A stretch of 64,000 nucleotides of DNA from Epichloe hybrida (GCA_019022495.1 JAFEKR010000031.1:124001-188000); one strand, 5' to 3'; positions 47,442-61,005 are shown, counted from the stretch's first letter. A program made the numbers and translations. The notes: generated by a model not told the origin, from the sequence alone.

Positions 47442-48690
47442 ATTATTACCTATTTTAAAAAAACTATAAAAAGAATTACTAGTAAACTTAATATAAGTAG
47501 CTTATTATATCTTATTATAGCTTATAATAGCTTATAATACTAATATTACTAGTATTACTAATATTACTAAGATTACTTATAATATTATTAGTGTTAAAGT
47601 TTAATAAATAATAAATAATAAATAAATAACTTAAATATAAATACTAGTAATTATAAGTAAATTACTATAGTAAAAGCTATAGTTTTTAATAACTTAGTAT
47701 TTTAAGGTTTTTAAAAATATTAATATTATAAAAATGTTTTCTCTTTTATATTTTTTTAAAATAATAATAAAAGTAAAATAATAGTAATAATAGTAATTAA
47801 GTAATAATAGTAATAATAGTATTAATAGTAATAATAGTATTAATAGTAATAATAGTATTAATAGTAATAATAGTATTAATAGTAATAATAGTATTAATAG
47901 TAATAATAGTATTAATAGTAATAATAGTATTAATAGTAATAATAGTATTAATAGTAATAATAGTAATTAAGGTTATTAAAGTTATTAAAGCTCTTATAAT
48001 AAGTATAGTATATTATATAAAAGTAAGTCTTAGTTTTATTTTAAAAAATAAGTTAAACTTATTTTTTATAGCTTAATTAAGCTATATAGGGTAATTAAAA
48101 TAATACTATTAATTCTTTATTAATAGATTATAAATATTAGTTTATTATATTCTTTATTTATATATTATAGTAATAAGATATATAAAGTTACTATATATAA
48201 CTTCTTAAGGCTTTAGAATTATAAAGCTAAAAGTAATATTTAATTAGTTTAAATCTTAAATAAATAGTTTAAGCTTTTTTTAAGTTCTTATTATATTAAG
48301 AATAAGATTTAAGTACTAAGTATATATTTTATTAACTTCTAGTAATTTATCTAGATTTCTTAATTAATTTTATTCTATTAGTTTAGGGTATTTTTTATTT
48401 AAAATAATAATAATAATATTTTAAAATATAAAATAATTAATAGTAATAGTAAATAAAATAATAAGAAGGTTTTTCTTTAAGTTATATTAGTAAAATAAAG
48501 TATTAGGTATAATAGTATTATTAAAAAGTTATAATATTATAAATTACCCTAGTTATAGTAAAATCCTTAAAAAAAGGTAAATTTTATAAATTATATAACT
48601 AATTAGGTAAAATAGGTAATAATAAAAGCTTCTATATAACTAGCCTTCTTTTAATCCTTATAATAACCTTATATAATAAAAAAGCCCACT
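47442..48690. other. hAT interior, no readable domain
   Basis: Very AT-rich sequence with an 18-bp satellite near its left side. I could not assign transposase motifs in any frame. Confidence 0.5.
47803..47965. repeat. 18-bp tandem repeat inside hAT
   Basis: About eight to nine copies of TAATAATAGTATTAATAG, almost without mismatch, inside the hAT interior. Confidence 0.9.
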
Positions 48691-48894
48691 TTTTTTTTTA
48701 CTAACACTACATTTGTAGTTTTTGTAGTTGGTGTAGTTAGTAACTACACTAACTACACTACACTACAAGCAAAAAAAAACTACACTACACTACACTACAA
48801 AAAAAAAAAAAATACACTACACTAACTATAAGAAAAAAAAAACTACACTACAAATACAAAATTTTCCTAAAAACTACACTAACTACACTACAAA
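48690..48894. repeat. hAT right subterminal repeats
   Basis: Repeated ACTACAC/GTAGT units separated by A-rich tracts, the counterpart of the left end. Confidence 0.8.
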
Positions 48895-48904
48895 CAATAC
48901 TCTG

Positions 48905-50453
48905 GTCTAGGGGTATAAAAGATATAGTTATAGCTATAAATAAAGCTATTAAGTAAGCCTTAGTAATAGTAGCTAGAAGACTTCTTAGTAAGGATATAAT
49001 TATTACCTTTAAAGGAAATATAGTATAGTATAAAGAAAACTAAAAATAAATTACTAAAGTGTTTAGCCTAAAGGTAGCTATTTACTACTATATACTTAGT
49101 GTTATTATTAAGGGTTTCCTAATAAAGTATATATCTATTAAAAACCTAGTAATAGAAATTAGAAAAGTAAATAAAGTAAATATAATTAAGGTAACTATAA
49201 GACACCCCTAAGGTAAGAATACCTAGTAAATTACCCTAATTCTTAAACTAGCTAAAGTTAAAAATACTAATAAGATATACTAAGATAAAATAGTCTTTAA
49301 AGCAAAGCTATTCTAAACTAAACTATATAATAAGACCTTATAACCTAAATAGTATTATAACTACTTTTAAATAGGATATATTACTAAGTTTTATAAGGTA
49401 ATACTAAGGTATAGTAAGTATAAAGCTAGCTAGTATAAAGATAGTAAGGTATTATACCTAATAATAAATAAATAACTTAAGGAAAACTATATTCTATACT
49501 CTAGACTATACCTAGCCTAGTCTAAAGACTACCTAGTACTAAAAGAGAAGTAAAATATAGTAAAGGCTAGTTACTTAAAATAACTATCTTACTTTACCTC
49601 TAGCTCCCCTAGTAAGAACCTAGCTCTAGCCTAAGAGAGAGCTAGTATAGCTATAAAACCTATAGTAATAATAGGAAGAAAAAGAGGTTAACTTATAAAT
49701 ATAAAGTAAAGCGCTAAATAGCTAAGAGCTAGGAGCATTAGGCACTATATAAAATAACTTAAAGCTAAAATAAAACTAGCATAAAATAGCTAAGACTTAC
49801 TACTACCCCCCTAATTAATATAGTAATATTATAAGTTCTTTTCTAAAATATAAATAAAAAGGATAGCCTAATATATATTACACTCTATTACTAAACTAAT
49901 ATAAATATAATAGTAATCTAAGAGTAAGAACATATAAAATATCTATAGCCCCTTATACTAGGCCTTACCTAGTTTTAACTTATATATTATAATAGGTATA
50001 ATACTATATATATTAATAAGAAATATAATATAAGGTTATAATTAGCCTAGGGAAGGCCTAACTAGTTACTAGTAAAAATTTATAGGATTAATATTTATTC
50101 CCTTTATTTAGAAGGTTATAGTAATAACTAAAACACCCCTATATAAGATATTAATATAAAGACACTATATAACTAAAGCGTATTTATAGGAGATTTTAAC
50201 TAAAAGTATCCCCTCTAGGATAAGCTAGATAGAATTACTAATAAAGTAAATAAGCTACTAGAACTTATAAGCTAGTAAAGGCTTAGACTAGTAATACCCT
50301 AAGGGGAACTAACTAGATAATATAAGGATAATAAGGATAGTACTATAAACCTAGCATAAGTAACCCTAGATATCTAAGTTTACTATAAAGGAGTAAAAGA
50401 CCTTACTAAATTTAACTATATCCTATAGCTAATTAGTATCTTTACTAGCCTAT
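48905..50453 (+). mobile_element. LINE copy 2, middle part
   Basis: Resumes with the GTCTAGGG duplication and aligns with about 24985-26531 of copy 1. It includes the endonuclease relic (a GDFN-like block near 50190). Gypsy D interrupts it at 50454; the remainder must lie beyond 64000. Confidence 0.88.
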
Positions 50454-50780
50454 TGTTATGGACTGGCCCCTAGGCTACTGCAATAGGGCGTTAATATAGT
50501 ATTAAGAGACTTAAGGAGAAAGGAGGAAAGGTAAGAGGCTATCCCTAGTAGTGCCCCTTATACCCCCTTAGCTACTTATATAAGCCTCCTTTCCTTACCC
50601 TAACTACTTTTACTACTCCCCTCTTTAACTACTATATAAATAATACTTAGGTAAAGCCTAAGCCCTTATATATGCCCTTACTTAGGCATATCTAATAAGT
50701 CCCCTTTTTATAATAGTCCTATAAATTATCCTATAGGTAATTAATCCTATTCCCTACTTATTATTATTAGGTGCATAACA
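50454..50780 (-). repeat. LTR of gypsy D (327 bp)
   Basis: Ends are TGTTATG and CATAACA, a 7-bp inverted repeat. It starts exactly where LINE copy 2 is broken. The second LTR is outside the window, so the inner boundary rests on the inverted ends only. Confidence 0.7.
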
Positions 50781-52282
50781 CATCCGCTTCGCTAGCTATT
50801 ACGTAGTAATAGTAACCGCCCCACTTCTATGCCTTAGTTTTGCGGTGTATATAATATATTTACCTTGCTAACCCATTATTTATTATAGTCTCTAGCCCTG
50901 CCCCCACTAGTTTATTAATCGCCTAATATAGGTTTAAAACCATATATAAATATCTCACTTAGTTTCTTTTTATATCTTACCTTCCCTTATATAACACTAT
51001 CCCTTTACTATTATAATTTTATTATACCTTCCCCTTTATCCTATTAAAACCTCTTTCTTAAATAATTATTCTCCTATTAGAATATACCTTATAATCTATC
51101 TAACCTTTCTCTACCCCTAGCTAGTCTTACTATGCCTTTAGCCTATTCTATTAGCAAGTTTCTTATAGAGGGTAACTTAAATAATAATTAATATACTACT
51201 CCCTAATTAGTCTAGCGCCCTTATAAGCTATATGTAAAACAAGCCCTTACTACTAGCGTTCTAGAATATTATTTACCTAAATCTAGAGAATTATGCCCTT
51301 TATATTAAAAGCAATACCTTTCCTATATATAGTACACTAGGCTTTTATTTACTAACCCTTATCTCTATTACGCGCTAAAGGATATTAAGGCAGAGATTAC
51401 TATAAGTATATATATTATTAAACCTAGAGTCCTTAAAACTTTAGGTATAAAAAAGAAAATACCTATACTATCCTAAAGGTTTTACTACCTTATTAGTTAG
51501 TAAAACTCCCTCCTTACCTAGGCTTAGTTTAATCTAGCTCCTATATAGTTAGCCCTTAGGGTATCCCTTATTACTAATACTATTATAATAAATATAACTA
51601 GTCTTAAAGTTACCTCTTTTATTAGCACTAGCTCTTTAGCTAGCTATAGTATAGCCTATTCTATATAGTAAGCTATAAGTATTCTATTCTAATAAAACTA
51701 GTAAGTTATTAGTAAACTAACTATAATATATAAAGAGATACGTAAGTAGTCTTCTACGCTTCTCTAAGCTTTAATGCCTTATTACTAGGATAAAATCTAG
51801 CGATATGTTTAAATTACTAGGTTAAGTAATAAATCTCCTTTTTATTACTACTAGTAACTATTACGCCTCCTTTCTATAATAAGTCTAACTTATAATTATA
51901 TTCCTAGAGCCTTAGGAGCTAGCTATCCCCTAGCTAGAAATAATACTCCTCCCCCCCTTAGTTATTCTCCTTTTACTTACTACTTACCTACTAGGTCTCC
52001 TATTACGCCCCCTCCTATATATACTCCCTATACTAACCCTATTTACACTATCTAGGTCCTAGGTTATGCCTAAGGTAAATAAGGTAAATAACTTATTATA
52101 CTATAACTATTACCTAGTGATAATAATGCTATAGCTATAGTAGCTATAGTATAACTCTAGATAGAGGCAGCGTGCCCTTAACTATCCTCTCCTAGTAATT
52201 TAGGTAATAACTTAATAGATAATTATCCTTATTAAGTAATAGTGGTGAAATGCGGTAATTTAGTGCCTTAGGTGCTTATTAG
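50781..52282. other. Unassigned 1.5 kb between gypsy D integrase and LTR
   Basis: AT-rich. A plus-strand frame from an ATG at 51132 contains a Pro/Thr/Ser-rich stretch near 51940-52030, but stop density is no better than in other frames. Not called as a gene. Confidence 0.45.
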
Positions 52283-52479
52283 TGTTACGTGCAGGTTTGG
52301 CACGATGCAAGGCGAATCCGTCAGAGGGGCCGACGGATCTGCTGTCGTAAAGTCGTACTAAGTTCGCTGTGAGAGCTACTGTTAGGTGCAAGGTAAGATG
52401 TCTAAAGAAGGTTAATTCTTTCTATCTAGAGTCCGAATCTGGTCTTATATGCGCCTGCCTTTGGCTCCGCCACGTAACA
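52283..52479. mobile_element. Solo LTR, 197 bp, not RIP-mutated
   Basis: Perfect 9-bp terminal inverted repeats TGTTACGTG/CACGTAACA are flanked by a perfect 5-bp duplication ATTAG (52278-52282 and 52480-52484). The sequence has normal composition with many CG and CA dinucleotides, unlike everything around it. A solo LTR left by recombination of a gypsy-type element is the simplest reading; a small non-autonomous element is the alternative. It is shorter than the length RIP usually needs. Confidence 0.75.
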
Positions 52480-52484
52480 ATTAG

Positions 52485-55332
52485 AGTCTTTATAGGTATA
52501 TAAGTCTTTTAAAATTAATTTAGTCTATTATTATATTATATATTTCCCTATTCCGCCTTAAACTTATTAAGGGCCTATATTTATACTATATTCTCTAATA
52601 GTTTCTATATAGGCTATATATAACTTACTTACTTAATAAGTATATTATATCTTTTGCCCTAGCCTAGGGCATTCTAAGCCACTAGGATTTGCTTAACCTA
52701 ATATTTCTTAATAAGTTTATTATTACCTTCTATAGGGACTTATTCTAGTCCTAGATAGGAGTCCTAGAGCTTCTAACTAGGGAGAGGGTCCTCCGTAGTA
52801 TATTTAATAAGGTTTATATAAAATACTAGGTAAATACCTCTTAGGATATTAAGCTATACTATAAGTAATATTAGGACTTCTATAACTATATACTTTACTA
52901 CCACCTAATTAAGTTTCTATAAGAGGTAGTTAGTTTTAATATTTTTAAGTAAAAGCTATACCTTATCTCTAACCTAGAACTATTTCACTAGCTAATATAA
53001 AGTAAATGTAGTGTCTTACTGCCTTTATTATATATAGGCTATTATAGCTTACGCTAGATAAGTACTCTCCTAGAGGTGCTTAAGAAATCACATTACTTAC
53101 CCCTTTAGTGTTATTATAAAAGCAAACGTATTTAGCAGTGCCTAGACTAGCTTTAGGTTATAGCTATATAGTAGCTTATTTAGGCTAACTCCTATTATAG
53201 AAGATAGCCTATTATTAATTATAAGCTAGTAAGTAGCTAGATATTCTAGCTAGTTAAACTATAAGAAGGAGACTATAACACGTAGTATTACCTATACCTC
53301 TTAGTTTGCTTGCTTTATACTACTATTAGTCTATAGGTAGTGTAATATAAAAAGTAACTAATTAATCCTAACTAGGGAGTATAATATTATCTAAAACTTT
53401 CCTAACTAATCTAAACTATAATCTATAATAATTAATTAAGGAAACCCCCTAAACCACTACTAAACCATTTTAAACCTCTTTACACATTCCTTAGCTCCTA
53501 TAGAAGTTATAGCCTTAAGCTAAATAAATTTAGAGAGTTAATCTATAATAACTATTAGGTATTATAGCTTTTCTAGGGATAGTGCTAGTAAGTTTATTAT
53601 AAAGTTAATAGAGATCTATAACTAGAACTAGTTAAGGATAGGTAAAGGCTTTAGTAACCCCTAGCGCTATTAATAGCTCTTATAACTACTATAGTAGTAA
53701 TAGTTATAAATAAACCTAGTAATATCTTATAATATCCTATCCTAGTAAAACTACTATTATAAGATTTAGAATATAGTATTATAGCCTAGGTGCCTTACTA
53801 CTAGCAAATCATAGCATTATTATATTAGGGTTATTATAAGAGGCTCTTACACTAGGACCTAGGTATAGCCCCTAAACTAAAGCGCTTTATAAGCACTTAT
53901 AGAATAATTTACTACTTACTCTTTTATAAGTGCCTTAATAGGAAACCTTTAGGCCCCTTCTTAGATAGCCCTTAATTAGATATTATACATAGGGTCTAAG
54001 ATAATAGCCTAGTCCTATAAGGTCTAAAGGTATTTAGTAGTAAAGAGAACCTTACTAGCTAGTAGTAATGCTATATTACTATTATCCCGCTATCTATCTA
54101 GCATTAGTAAGAGCTATGTAATAGTAATAGGTTATAGGATATATTCTATCCTAGAGGTTGCCCCTTCCTAGTCTTATTCCCTTTAAGAAAGAGCATTAAG
54201 CTACTATGCCTATATACTAAGTCTATACTAGAGGTAGAAATTAAATAGCGTAAGTGTGTTTACCTATTAAGCCTACTGCTCTAATATTAACTAAGGAGTT
54301 ATAAAGTACTCTAGGTTCTTATAGTCTATATAAATTATAAATAAACTAGAAACGCCCTATAGCTTAGCTAACTATGCCTTAAGGTATAAGATAATAGCTA
54401 ATAATTCCTTATTATAGATTATATAGTTCTTTTATAAGGTTATAAGGCTAGTGAAGTAATAAGTAACTAGGTATATAACGCTATCCTAGCCTTACTAGGA
54501 AAGGCATCCTCTAATAGCTATTCCTAAATAATTAGCTTTTACTACTATAAGGAGATCTAGGTCCTATTATACTAGTACTAGGTATATAATAAAGGTGTCT
54601 TTTAGCCTATTAAAGGCATTATTCTCTTTAGGTCCCTATTAAAAAGGGACATTCCTCTTAGTTAATTATATTAGCAATGCCACTAGTTCTAAAAAGTTAC
54701 TAATAAAGTTATAGTAAAAGTTAGCAAACCCTAGGAAGCTATAAACCCCCTAAAGTTTCATTAGGGCTACTTACTCCCTAATAGCCATAACCTTTACTAG
54801 GTCTAGATAAATAAAATAACCTGCTATAATAATATATCCTAGGTATTAAACCTCCTTCACTATAACATAGACTTATTAAGGTCTAAGTATAAACCTATAT
54901 CCCTTAGGTAGCCTAATATTAACTAGACCTTAGCTATATAGTCTTTCCTTAATCCCCCTAAGTAAACTAAGATATTATCTAAGTACGCTATAATAAAGTC
55001 CCCTAATATATCCCCTAAGGACTTATTAATATAATATTAGAACGTTACTAGTGCGCTAGCTAGGCTAAAGGGGCAAACTAGCTACTTAAATAGCCTAAAC
55101 CTAGTTTAAAACACTATTAGGTGCTCCTAGCCCTTAGCAATCCATAGCTTATAAAACGCTATATAAATATTTACCTTTATAAACTAGTGTGCCTAGGATA
55201 AGGAATAAAGTATCTCCTTAATTAATAGAAGAGGATAGTAATCCTATACTATTATCTTATTAAGAGCGTAGTAGTCCACGCAAAAACGCTAACCCCTATT
55301 AGCCTTTTTAATAAGGAGGACTAGAGCTATAG
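52485..55332 (-). pseudogene. Gypsy D pol, RT C-terminal part to integrase, broken
   Basis: On the minus strand from 55332 leftwards: 'RFCVDYYALNKII' near 55290-55250, 'FIIAYLDNILVY' near 54995-54955 (YLDD changed to YLDN), RNase H, then integrase with a 'D-NFIINLLA' block near 53600 (family DFI--LP), 'LIVIID-LSKFI' near 53550 and a 'FRGFP-LIIID' region near 53465-53440 (GFP--IISDRG). Many TAG/TAA. The interruption at 55333 falls between the 'PVLF' and 'FCVDYRALN' motifs of RT. Confidence 0.8.
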
Positions 55333-55602
55333 TGTTAGGAGCGCAGAGGTCAAAGATAGGATGTTTATCAAAGCGGGTCTTCGGAGAACCTTTAGGCTAT
55401 GCAAATAACAAAGAGGCTAGCTAGCTATAAGATAGCCACATGCTTATAGAGCGGGGTATTTATTAAAGACTACGCATATTATTAGTGCTAGGTTAGAGAT
55501 TAAAACCTTTACGCACTTGCCCCTAGCTAGCATCTATCTAGTAGTAACTATAATAGTCTTAGCTATTACTTTATTCTTAACCTTTTAGTATAAGCTATAA
55601 TA
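55333..55602 (+). repeat. 5' LTR of gypsy C
   Basis: 270 bp, starts TGTTAGGAGCGC. The outer 60 bases are little mutated. Confidence 0.92.
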
Positions 55603-56049
55603 AATTAATCTCTCTTAACCTTTTTAAGGATACAAACCATTAGCTAGATTATTATATAGCTAACACTCTAAAGATTTACTAGAAATATACTAGTACCTTA
55701 TAATAATAAAGCTATAGATAATTAGGAAAATAGGGAACCTCTATAATCTAGAACTATGGATAATAAGGTGTAATAAACATCACTTAATCCTAATTTAGGT
55801 AAAGGTATAGATAATATAACTAAAGAAAAAAGGGTATTATAGTAACGCTATAAGGTTATATAATCTAAGCTATATTACCTTTAGAGAAAATAAGAGGTCT
55901 TATAGATAAAGGCATAAATTAAAGAGCTTAAGGCAAATCTAGGATTAGCTAGACCTTAAACTAGACTTATAATTACCCCTTAATCTAGACCTATAATTAC
56001 CCCTTAAACATTAGCTATAATTTTACCTATAGTTTATAGTAATATAGTA

Positions 56050-59000
56050 GTAATTATATAGTAAGGTAGTCTTATTAAAATATAAATAAAAATACCTATA
56101 TATAAAGGGGAAACATATAAAAGCCTATAGAATTTCTTAGTAAACTTAGACATACTATTTAAATTAGACTACTATACCTTTAAGGATAATATAACTAAGG
56201 TAGTATATATAAGCAGCTACCTAGCTAGTAATATAAAGTAATAGTGAATGCATTATGTAGCTATAGATAGGTATATAGATTATTTATTAATTACCTAGGT
56301 AAATTTCCTAGAATAGTTAAAAACTAGAATAATAGATATAGGTATAAGATACTTAGAAGTAATAAGGTTACTACTAAATCTTAGGTAAAAGAATAGCTAA
56401 TTATTTTAATCCTTTATATAAGCCTAGGATAAGGTAAAAGCTAAGTTACCTAAAGAAATCCCTATATATCTAAGAATTATAATCTTTCTAAATAGCTTAA
56501 ATAACACTATAAGGAAGCAGATAATTAGTTAAGAGATTCTAATAACCTAGAGCTAACTATAAGGCTAGGGTAAGAAAGCAAAGGTTATAATAGGTTTAGG
56601 CTAAAATAATAAAAAAGGTTAGGACTTTAAAAGAAAGAGGTAATGCTCTTATTTTATATTACTTATAGATAGGGTATAGTAATAAAGCAAAGACTAAGGG
56701 AAAAGATTATCCCTAGTATGCTATAAATATAGAAAGCCTAGGCATACTATACTAACTTATTAGGCACTAGATTATTTTACCTATAAAAGTACTAAATATA
56801 TAACTAAGAAGTATAGGGAAAGCAGTAATAAAGCTATATCTCCTAATATAATACTAGTTTAATTAGCATAGACCTAGGAATGTAATCTTACTATAGAATA
56901 CCCTATAGATAATAGAATAATAATATAAGTATCTTTATAATAAGATAACTAGTAGTTAGCTATATAAGCGCTATTTAATATAAGCATATAGTCTTTAATA
57001 ATTTATCTAAAATTATTATTAAAAAAGGATTAGAAGAGTATAATCTAATTAAATAGGATATTAAAGAGTGTAAGTAAAAAAGTGATTTTATATTAAGGAA
57101 TTCTAAAAAAATTAGTTAAGATAAAAGATAGTATAGGATTTACAAAGGTTTACTAAGTTAGCTACTTTATTACTAATATAGGTAAAGGGATAATTCTAGG
57201 TATAAACTAAATTAAAGAGTATTTACCTATAATTATATATTAGGAGCATAAATACTAGAGATATCTAGTAATAATAGAATATCTCTCCTTTACTTATAGT
57301 AAGTAGTAAGTATATAGAGAGAAAAAAATAGTAGTAGTTACTTTATTATTAGAAGTAATAAAGATTAAGCTAAGTATTCTAAAAAATAAAAATTAAAAAG
57401 GAAAAGGAAAAGGCTAATTAAAGGACCTAGTAATAATAGACATATAAATAAATACTAAAGTAGCTATATAAATCCTTAAGTACACTTATTTATAGTAAAA
57501 AAGCAAAGGTATTATAGTTATACTAATTTTAGAAGACATAAGTAGCAAAGAAGCTACATTAAATTAGGATAAGAGCACTAAGCGCCTTATACTAATAATC
57601 CTAGAAGAATATAGGGAGTTTATAGATATTTTTTCTAAAGAGTTAGCAGGTAAGCTTCCTAAACTAGGAGGTTACACTTATATAATTAAATTAGAAGAAG
57701 GGAAAACACTACCTTAGGGGCCTATATATAATTTAGCTAAAAAGAAGCTAAAGGTTCTTAGAGAGTACCTTATAAGTACGTAGCTTAAAGGGTAAATTAG
57801 AAGATTAGTTAGCCTAGCTAAAGCCTTAATTTTATTTATTCTAAAGAAAGGAGGGAAATTAAGGCTTTATATAGATTATAGGGGCCTAAATAAGATTATA
57901 ATTAAGAATAAGGCCCCTTTGCCCCTTATTACTAAAATTCTTAATTAATTAGTAAGCATAGTTATTTTTATAGTCCTAGATTTAAAAGATACGTACTACT
58001 AGCTACGTATTCGCTTAGGTAATAAGTGAAAAATAGCGTTCTATTATTAATATAGCTACTTTAAATATCTAGTAATACTATTTAAACTAGTTAATATACT
58101 AGTGACTTTTTAGGAGTATATTAACAATGCTCTTAAAGGACTTATTAATAAGACCTACATTATCTATCTAGATAATACGCTAATATATAGTAGTAAGGTT
58201 AAAGATTATATAGAGTATATTAAATAAGTTTTACGTAGGTTTAGAGAGGTAGGTCTTTTTATTAACCTTAAGAAGTGTTAATTTTTAGTTAAGGAAGTTA
58301 AATTTTTAGGCTTTAAGATATTAGAGAAAGGTATTATAATAGACCTAGTAAGAGTTAAAGTAATTACAACCTAGCTAATATTACATAGCGTTTTTAACAT
58401 TTAGTTATTTCTTGGTTTTACTAGATTTTACTACTATTTTATTAAATAGTATAGTAAAGTTATTATTTTATTAATAGATTACCTTAGAGGGAATTAACTA
58501 GTGATATTTAAACTAGAACCCCGTGAGATAGTAATGTTTAGAGAGCTTTAATAAAGATTTTAGGAAGCGCTAATTTTAGTGCATTTTAACCTACTTATAT
58601 ATCTTAGAGTGAAGATAGATATATCTAGACATGTGATTAGGGCTATACTTATAATATTAGTGCTAGGTTACTAGTACCTAGTTATGTTTATATTAAGAAA
58701 GATAACTAAACTAAATTACAATATTTAATACCTAATAGCGAATTATTAGCTATTTAAGAGGCTTTTTATATATAGAGACACTATCTTACTTATTTAGCTT
58801 ATATAATTAAAGTTATTATAGATTATTTAAACTATAAGTATCTTACTATAAAGCCTAAGCTTACTAGTAAGTAAGTAATTACGCTTAATAAGCTTTATTC
58901 TTTTAACTTTAAGATTATATATTATATAGGGAAATTAAATCCTACTAACTTACTTTTAAGAAGACTAGATTTTATAAGTAAGGTAAGGAAAGAGAAAGTA

Positions 59001-61005
59001 ATAACTATATAACTTCTTACCTTTTTATCTAAATTTATAGATACTAAGAGATAGAAACACTATAGTAATATTATTAATGCTATAGGCTCTATAAAAACGT
59101 TACTTAATGTAACTAATAGTTAGTTATAATAACGCTATGATAATACTGCTAATATCTAGGGTTTTAAAAAATCATAACTTAACTATATTCCTAAAGAACC
59201 TAATAATCTAAATAATCTTAGAAGAGTTATATTAGTAAGGTTATTTAATACTTTTTATACTTTGGTTAATAAGTAATAAGCTAGCTATAGTAATACTATT
59301 AGTACCTAGCGTATATATTAGTTAGTGCTTAATTATTTTAATTTTCCTATTAGACTAGCTATTACTAATAGGGATAGACTAGCATAGGTTATTACTAGTA
59401 AGTGGCAAGGGCGCCCCTTAAAAACATTACTTATCTATGTCCCTATAAGACTAAAAGTATCTATTAAACTAATTACTTATAGAGATATTATAGCTAGGAT
59501 TTAATTTATTTAGAGAACCTTTTCTAAGTTTAACTCTAACTTTTTAGAAAAGAGCTTAGAATTAAAACCCCTAATTTAAGTCTTATTATATAAAGTATAG
59601 TAAGGTAATAACTTTACTATAGGTTAATTAAAGTTGCTTAAAAGCAGCGATTTAGCTATATTCTAGATATAGTTAATTAAACCCTCTAAGCTATTAAGTT
59701 TAAGAATTATGTTTTTATTCCTCTAGGTATAAGGAAAGAAATTTTATTACTAACTTATAATAACCTTACTACTAGGCACTAAGGAGTAAGTAAAACTCTT
59801 TATTAGATTATAAACTAATATTATTAGCTAATAATAAAGAAAGATATAAAGGTATATATTAGCACTTATGTAAATTATTAGACTTTAAAACTAAGGCATT
59901 ATAAACTATATAGTAAGCTAGCTATATTACTAGTGCTTAATCGCTCTTTTTAAGAATTATTAATAGATTTTATTACTAGACTTTTACTAGTAAAAGATTT
60001 AAATTAAACCTATAATATAATTTTAGTTATTATTAACTATTTTATGAAATATAGTATTTATATCCCTATTTTAATATAACTAACTAGTAATAAGCTAGTA
60101 ACTATGTTCTTAGAATATATTTTTAGAGACTATAGAGCCCTAGAAGGTATTATAATAGACTAAGGTTCTATATTTACTAGTGGTTTTTAGATAACTTTTT
60201 GCTATTTTCTTATAATAAAGTAGCTACTTAGCACTGCTTTTTACCCCTAGATAAATAGTTAGATAGAATATTTAAACTAGGTCTTAGAACATTATTTAAG
60301 GGCTTTTACTTATGCTAAATAGACTAATTAGGCAGATAACCTATTAATAGCGTAATTCGCGTATAACATAAGTAATTACTTAACGCATAGCTACACACTA
60401 GCAGAGGCATTATAAGGTTATAATCCTAGAGGTCCGTAGCAAGTAGTAGTAGATATTCCTTTAGTAAATAATTAAGCTAAAAGTAGGATTTTAGTACTAA
60501 GAGAGAAGCACACTATAATTAAGTAGCTTTTAAGTAACTTATAGACTTAGTATAAAAAATATTATAACTAGAAGAGAACTCTAATAAGGTTTAAAGTTAG
60601 TAACTATATTTTATTATTAATAAAAAACATTAACCTAAGACGCCCTAGTAAGAAGCTAGCTATAAAGTATCTAGGCCCCTATAAGATTAAAAAGGTAATT
60701 AGAAGTTATAGATTAGCATATTAATTAAAATTACTACCTAGGACTTAATTATATAATATATTTAATATTACTAGTCTTAAACCTTTTAAAGAGAACTTAA
60801 TAAATATAGAAAATATATCCTTACTATAAGATACTATTAAAGATAATAAATAAGAGTTTAAAGTTAAGAGAATTATTTTACACTACTATAATAAAAGGTA
60901 TTATAAATATCTAGTTAAATAAAAGGGCTATAATGCTTTAGAGAATTCTTAGGTATTAAAAAGGGATTTTATTACTAGAGAAATTATTAATAACTATAAG
61001 CAATA
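56050..61005 (+). pseudogene. Gypsy C gag-pol with chromodomain, broken
   Basis: Aligns with copy B throughout: gag (about 56055-56775), RT with 'IIYLDNTLIYS' near 58160-58195, RNase H, integrase, GPY/F module ('KYLGPYKIKK') near 60665-60700 and chromodomain at about 60862-61003. More TAG/TAA than copy B in several blocks. Confidence 0.85.

Larger units (their letters stand above)
32436..48904. mobile_element. hAT-type DNA transposon (about 1.7 kb) carrying nested retroelements
   Basis: Terminal inverted repeats CAGAGTATTG (32436-32445) and CAATACTCTG (48895-48904) are flanked by a perfect 8-bp duplication GTCTAGGG (32428-32435 and 48905-48912). Eight-bp duplications and CAG/AG ends are hAT hallmarks. 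Dense ACTACAC/GTAGTGT subterminal repeats lie at both ends. Without the copia/gypsy insertion (32681-47441) its own sequence is 32436-32680 plus 47442-48904. No transposase domain could be read in the AT-rich interior, so it is either a non-autonomous member or too mutated to recognise. Confidence 0.88.

Noticed and set aside
51132..53420. Long plus-strand frame in gypsy D that looks protein-like with stops only at TAA/TAG
   Set aside because: From 52485 to 53420 it is antisense to a clearly recognisable integrase, showing that stop-masked antisense frames in RIP DNA look deceptively coding. Stop density is no better than in other frames.
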